Under the pieces are notes generated by a model, which was given only the letters and a program-made list of their open reading frames with translations, did not search any database and was not told the DNA's origin. The translations under genes were made by a program, and so were the position numbers. Source: Hyphomicrobium_A sp963724945 (GTDB lineage: Bacteria > Pseudomonadota > Alphaproteobacteria > Rhizobiales > Hyphomicrobiaceae). Taken from it: DNA of 64,000 nt. Where the stretch lies: positions 620,001 through 684,000 of the forward strand of contig CAVRWL010000003.1 in NCBI GenBank assembly GCA_963724945.1, written 5' to 3'. This document shows positions 61,049 through 64,000 of the stretch, in pieces. Positions within the stretch are counted from its first letter, which is position 1, and each line of letters opens with the position of its first letter.

Positions 61049-63286
61049 ATGGCAGTTCAACTGGATAGTCTCTTCGGTCAGTCGGCGCCCGAGCAGCGCG
61101 CGGTGCCGGCGCGCGCGCCCGTGGTGCTCACGGTCGCGCTCGACCAGACCTACGACTATCTCGTGCCCGACGGGCTCGAGCTCGAGCCCGGTTGCTTCGT
61201 CCTCGTCCCGTTCGGCCCGCAGGCAAGGATCGGCGTCGTCTGGGATGGGCCGGTGGGCGAGCCCGGCAAGAGCGTCGATCCCAAGAAGCTCAAAAGCATC
61301 GCCGCGCGCCTCGACGTGCCCCCGCTTCCCGCCCTCTCGCTCAAATTCGCCGAGTGGATCGCGCGCTATACGCTGTCGCCGCTGGGCATGGTCGTGCGCA
61401 TGATGATGAGCGCGCGCGCAGCCTTCGAGCCGGTGAAGCCGCGCTTCGGCGTCACGCTCGTTGCCGGCGCGCCGCAGCCCCTACGCATGACGCCGGCCCG
61501 CACGCGCGCGCTGGAGATTGCGGCAGATGGCGCCATCCGGGCTAAATCGGCGCTCGCCGGCGAGGCGCAGTGCTCGACCGGCGTCATCGACGGGCTGGTG
61601 GCTGCGGGCAACCTCGTCGAGGTGGCGATCCCGGAGAAGCGCTACCCGCAGCCCGAGCCCGACCACCACGCCACCGAGTTTAGCCCCGAGCAGGCGCGCG
61701 CCGTGCACGCGCTGCAGTCGGCGGTCGATGCGGGAAGCTTCTCGGTGACGCTGCTCGACGGCGTCACCGGCTCGGGCAAGACGGAGGTCTATTTCGAGGC
61801 CGTGGCTCGCACGCTTCAAGCCGGGCAACAGGCTCTCATCATGCTGCCCGAGATTGCGCTGACCGATCAGTTCATGCGCCGCTTCGAGCAGCGCTTCGGC
61901 TGCGCTCCGGTCGAATGGCATTCGGCGCTTGCCGCGCCGGAGCGCGGGCGCGTCTGGCGCGCGGTCGCGACGGGAGAGGCGCGTATTATCGTCGGCGCGC
62001 GCTCAGGCCTGTTCCTGCCCTTTCAGGAGCTCGGCCTCATCGTCGTCGATGAGGAGCACGACCAGGGCTACAAGCAGGACGACCGCGTCCACTATCAGGC
62101 GCGCGACATGGGCGTCGTGCGCGGCTCGCTCGGTGGATTCCCCGTGGTCCTCGCCTCGGCGACGCCATCGATCGAGAGCCAGGTCAACGCGCGCACGGGC
62201 CGCTACCGCCACGTGATGCTGCCGGCCCGCTTCTCTGGCGCGGCGCTGCCTGAGGTTCGAGCGATCGATCTGCGCAAAGAGCCGCCCGACAAGGGCAAAT
62301 GGCTCTCGCCGGCTCTCGTCACGGCCGTGGCCGACACGCTCGCCGCCGGTCAGCAGACGCTGTTGTTCCTCAACCGGCGCGGCTACGCGCCGCTCACGCT
62401 GTGCCGCTCGTGCGGCCACCGCATCGAGTGCCCGCAATGCACCGCCTGGCTCGTCGAGCACCGCTTCCGCGGCCGGCTGCATTGCCACCACTGCGGCTTC
62501 TCGATTCCCTTGCCGGAGAAGTGCCCCAAGTGCGGGGAGGTAGGCTCGCTCGTCGCGTGCGGGCCGGGCGTCGAGCGCGTCGCCGAGGAGGTGGCCGAGC
62601 GCTTCCCGCAAGCGCGGCTCGCGCTTCTGTCGTCGGACCTCGTGCCGGGGTTGACGGAGATGCGCGAGATGATCCGCTCAATCGAGGCGGGCGGCATCGA
62701 TATCGTCATCGGCACGCAGATGGTGGCGAAGGGCCACCATTTTCCGTTTCTTGCGACCGTCGGCATCATCGACGGCGACTTAGGTCTCGCCATGGGCGCC
62801 GACCCGCGTGCGGGCGAGCGCACGTTCCAGCTCCTGCACCAGGTCACCGGCCGCGCCGGGCGCGCGCTCGCCGAGGGGCGCGGCTTCGTGCAGACGTACG
62901 CGCCCGAGCACCCCGTGATGGCGGCGATCATCGCGAGCGATCGCGAGGCCTTCATCGAGCAAGAGATCGCGGTGAGGCGCAGAGGCCTCTTGCCGCCGTT
63001 CGGGCGGCTTGCAGCACTCATCGTCTCGGCGCGCGACAAGGAGACGGCGCAGCTCATCGCGCGGGATATCGCGCACCGCGCGCCGCCCGCCGAGCGCATC
63101 GAGATTTTGGGCCCGGCGGAAGCGCCGATTGCGGTCGTGCGCGGGCGTCATCGCTGGCGGCTTCTCGTAAAGGCGCCGCGCGAGATCGACGTGCAGGCCT
63201 ATTTGCGCGCCTGGCTTGCAGCACTGCCGCCGTTGAAGGGCGACATCCGACTCACCGTCGACATCGACCCCTACAACTTCCTTTAG
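61049..63286 (+). CDS. priA: Primosomal protein N' (replication restart helicase PriA)
   Basis: A 745-aa superfamily 2 helicase that reloads the replisome at stalled forks. An N-terminal 3'-DNA-binding domain (VALDQTYDYLVPDGLELEPG), Walker A in DGVTGSGKTEVYFEAV, DEEHD, and the zinc-binding cysteines in CRSCGHRIECPQC, CHHCGF and CPKCGEVG are intact, and the last helicase motif QVTGRAGRA is present. ATG 61049 follows GAGG closely; the frame upstream (MPSPRR...) is rejected. Confidence 0.96.
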   Translation: MAVQLDSLFGQSAPEQRAVPARAPVVLTVALDQTYDYLVPDGLELEPGCFVLVPFGPQARIGVVWDGPVGEPGKSVDPKKLKSIAARLDVPPLPALSLKFAEWIARYTLSPLGMVVRMMMSARAAFEPVKPRFGVTLVAGAPQPLRMTPARTRALEIAADGAIRAKSALAGEAQCSTGVIDGLVAAGNLVEVAIPEKRYPQPEPDHHATEFSPEQARAVHALQSAVDAGSFSVTLLDGVTGSGKTEVYFEAVARTLQAGQQALIMLPEIALTDQFMRRFEQRFGCAPVEWHSALAAPERGRVWRAVATGEARIIVGARSGLFLPFQELGLIVVDEEHDQGYKQDDRVHYQARDMGVVRGSLGGFPVVLASATPSIESQVNARTGRYRHVMLPARFSGAALPEVRAIDLRKEPPDKGKWLSPALVTAVADTLAAGQQTLLFLNRRGYAPLTLCRSCGHRIECPQCTAWLVEHRFRGRLHCHHCGFSIPLPEKCPKCGEVGSLVACGPGVERVAEEVAERFPQARLALLSSDLVPGLTEMREMIRSIEAGGIDIVIGTQMVAKGHHFPFLATVGIIDGDLGLAMGADPRAGERTFQLLHQVTGRAGRALAEGRGFVQTYAPEHPVMAAIIASDREAFIEQEIAVRRRGLLPPFGRLAALIVSARDKETAQLIARDIAHRAPPAERIEILGPAEAPIAVVRGRHRWRLLVKAPREIDVQAYLRAWLAALPPLKGDIRLTVDIDPYNFL

Positions 63287-63325
63287 GCGATTGACCTCAG
63301 CCGCAGCATCGCGCGGGGCTGCGCC

Positions 63326-63868
63326 TCAATCGCAGGGCACGGTGATGGTTTCGCCCACGGTCGGCAAATACCGCCTGCAGGTCGCAACGGTCTTGCCATT
63401 GCCGCTCGTGCCGGCCGTCGTCACAGAGGCCTCCACGGGATCTGACTTTATCGTGCCCGACTCCGCGCTGGCGATGGTCGAGTTCTCGTTGTCGAATTTC
63501 GCGCCAGACTCTGCCACCCCGGTCTTCTCGGCGACGGGGGCGTTCTTGTCCTTGTCGGAGGCGAGGGCTGAAATGCTGGAGTTTTCGTTCTGAGCCTTGG
63601 CCTCCTTCAACTCCTGCGACGCCGGCGTCTTCTTCGCGGTCTTCACATCGTCGTCGTCATCTCTCTGCTTACGCCGTACGCGCTCCGACCGCTGCGGGGC
63701 GCGATGATGCTCGACGCCGCCAGGACGATCACGTCCTCCGAAGAGCGGTGGACTTACGAAGCCAAGACCAATCCCGCCACCACCAATCCGGATGCCTACT
63801 TGTGCCGAGGCGCCTGCTGACATGAGCGCGAGCAAAGCCACAGCGATTGCCAGACGTGTCGTTGACAT
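63326..63868 (-). CDS. Secreted protein of unknown function
   Basis: A 180-aa exported protein. The signal peptide (MSTTRLAIAVALLALMSAGA) ends at ASA, and a Gly-rich stretch (GIRIGGGGIGLGFVSPPLFG) follows. The middle is charged and low-complexity, with two Asn-Glu-Asn-Ser-(S/T)-Ile repeats about 40 residues apart (NENSSIS, NENSTIA), and the C terminus has a Cys pair in ATCRRYLPTVGETITVPCD. I do not recognise a family. The ATG at 63868 has AGGAGG eight bases upstream. It converges on priA. Confidence 0.7.
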   Translation of the reverse strand: MSTTRLAIAVALLALMSAGASAQVGIRIGGGGIGLGFVSPPLFGGRDRPGGVEHHRAPQRSERVRRKQRDDDDDVKTAKKTPASQELKEAKAQNENSSISALASDKDKNAPVAEKTGVAESGAKFDNENSTIASAESGTIKSDPVEASVTTAGTSGNGKTVATCRRYLPTVGETITVPCD

Positions 63869-64000
63869 CCTGACCTCCTGGATCGGTGCCGGTGGCCACG
63901 CCGAAATCATCCCACCCGTAGCTCGCATTCTAACCATGACCGAAGCCATGCACCAGCCGGCGATGCACGTCGCTCGCCACGCGGTGAGGCGTTAGACCGA
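63869..64000. other. Window end, no gene seen
   Basis: The last 132 bases lie upstream of the secreted-protein gene and carry no supported coding region. Confidence 0.4.

Overview
The window looks like chromosome from an alphaproteobacterium of the order Hyphomicrobiales (Rhizobiales). Reasons: high GC; the mdh-sucC-sucD-sucA-sucB-lpdA block; ccmABCDG beside acnA; a DUF2794 gene; a mesaconyl-CoA hydratase and malyl-CoA lyase-family pair of the ethylmalonyl-CoA pathway; a PqqA precursor; a Lys/Arg-rich H1-like protein; and a palindromic repeat with GTCATCCCG ends. The genus cannot be named from this sequence.

Layout. 1-9.4 kb: lolCDE/ybbAB-type ABC exporter, Bax inhibitor-1 protein, DUF2794, a possible 6S-like RNA, an M3 peptidase, a Fic AMP-transferase with possible operators, DUF1223. 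9.5-15.5 kb: acnA, then the cytochrome c maturation genes ccmA, B, C, D, G. 15.5-19.3 kb (minus strand): a TacA/TacT toxin-antitoxin pair, beta-carbonic anhydrase overlapping nhaA, pdxY. 19.3-25.8 kb: malyl-CoA lyase family gene, mesaconyl-CoA hydratase, CPBP protease, sdhCDA and an SDR. 25.8-35 kb is accessory and mostly exported: a duplicated Cys-rich protein, a lone pqqA, a choloylglycine hydrolase, a YadA-like adhesin with an overlapping partner, and a NarX/NarL-type two-component system. 35-41.3 kb: Nudix, sdhB (12 kb away from sdhCDA), VOC, H1-like protein, GNAT, zapE, a matrixin protease. 41.5-51.3 kb: the lower TCA cycle from mdh to lpdA. 51.3-53.1 kb: an acquired island with a transposase remnant and a Xre/RES toxin-antitoxin pair. 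53.6-64 kb: TraB/GumN, xerC, nfeD-slipin, an L,D-transpeptidase-like gene, cbpA-cbpM, priA and a secreted protein.

The central metabolic genes (acnA, sdhCDAB, sucCDAB, lpdA, mdh) with the ethylmalonyl-CoA genes and the Ccm system describe a respiring organism able to assimilate acetyl-CoA or C1-derived carbon. An identical 15-bp palindrome, resembling rhizobial PhaR sites, lies before the malyl-CoA lyase-family gene and between the GNAT and zapE genes.

Main caution: at least eight genes carry single-base insertions or deletions, nearly all in short homopolymer runs, that break or fuse otherwise normal reading frames (ybbP-like, nhaA, malyl-CoA lyase-like, sdhC, mdh, traB-like, L,D-transpeptidase-like, cbpM). 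Several are core genes, so sequencing or assembly error is more likely than mass gene decay. No tRNA, rRNA, CRISPR array or prophage was seen.
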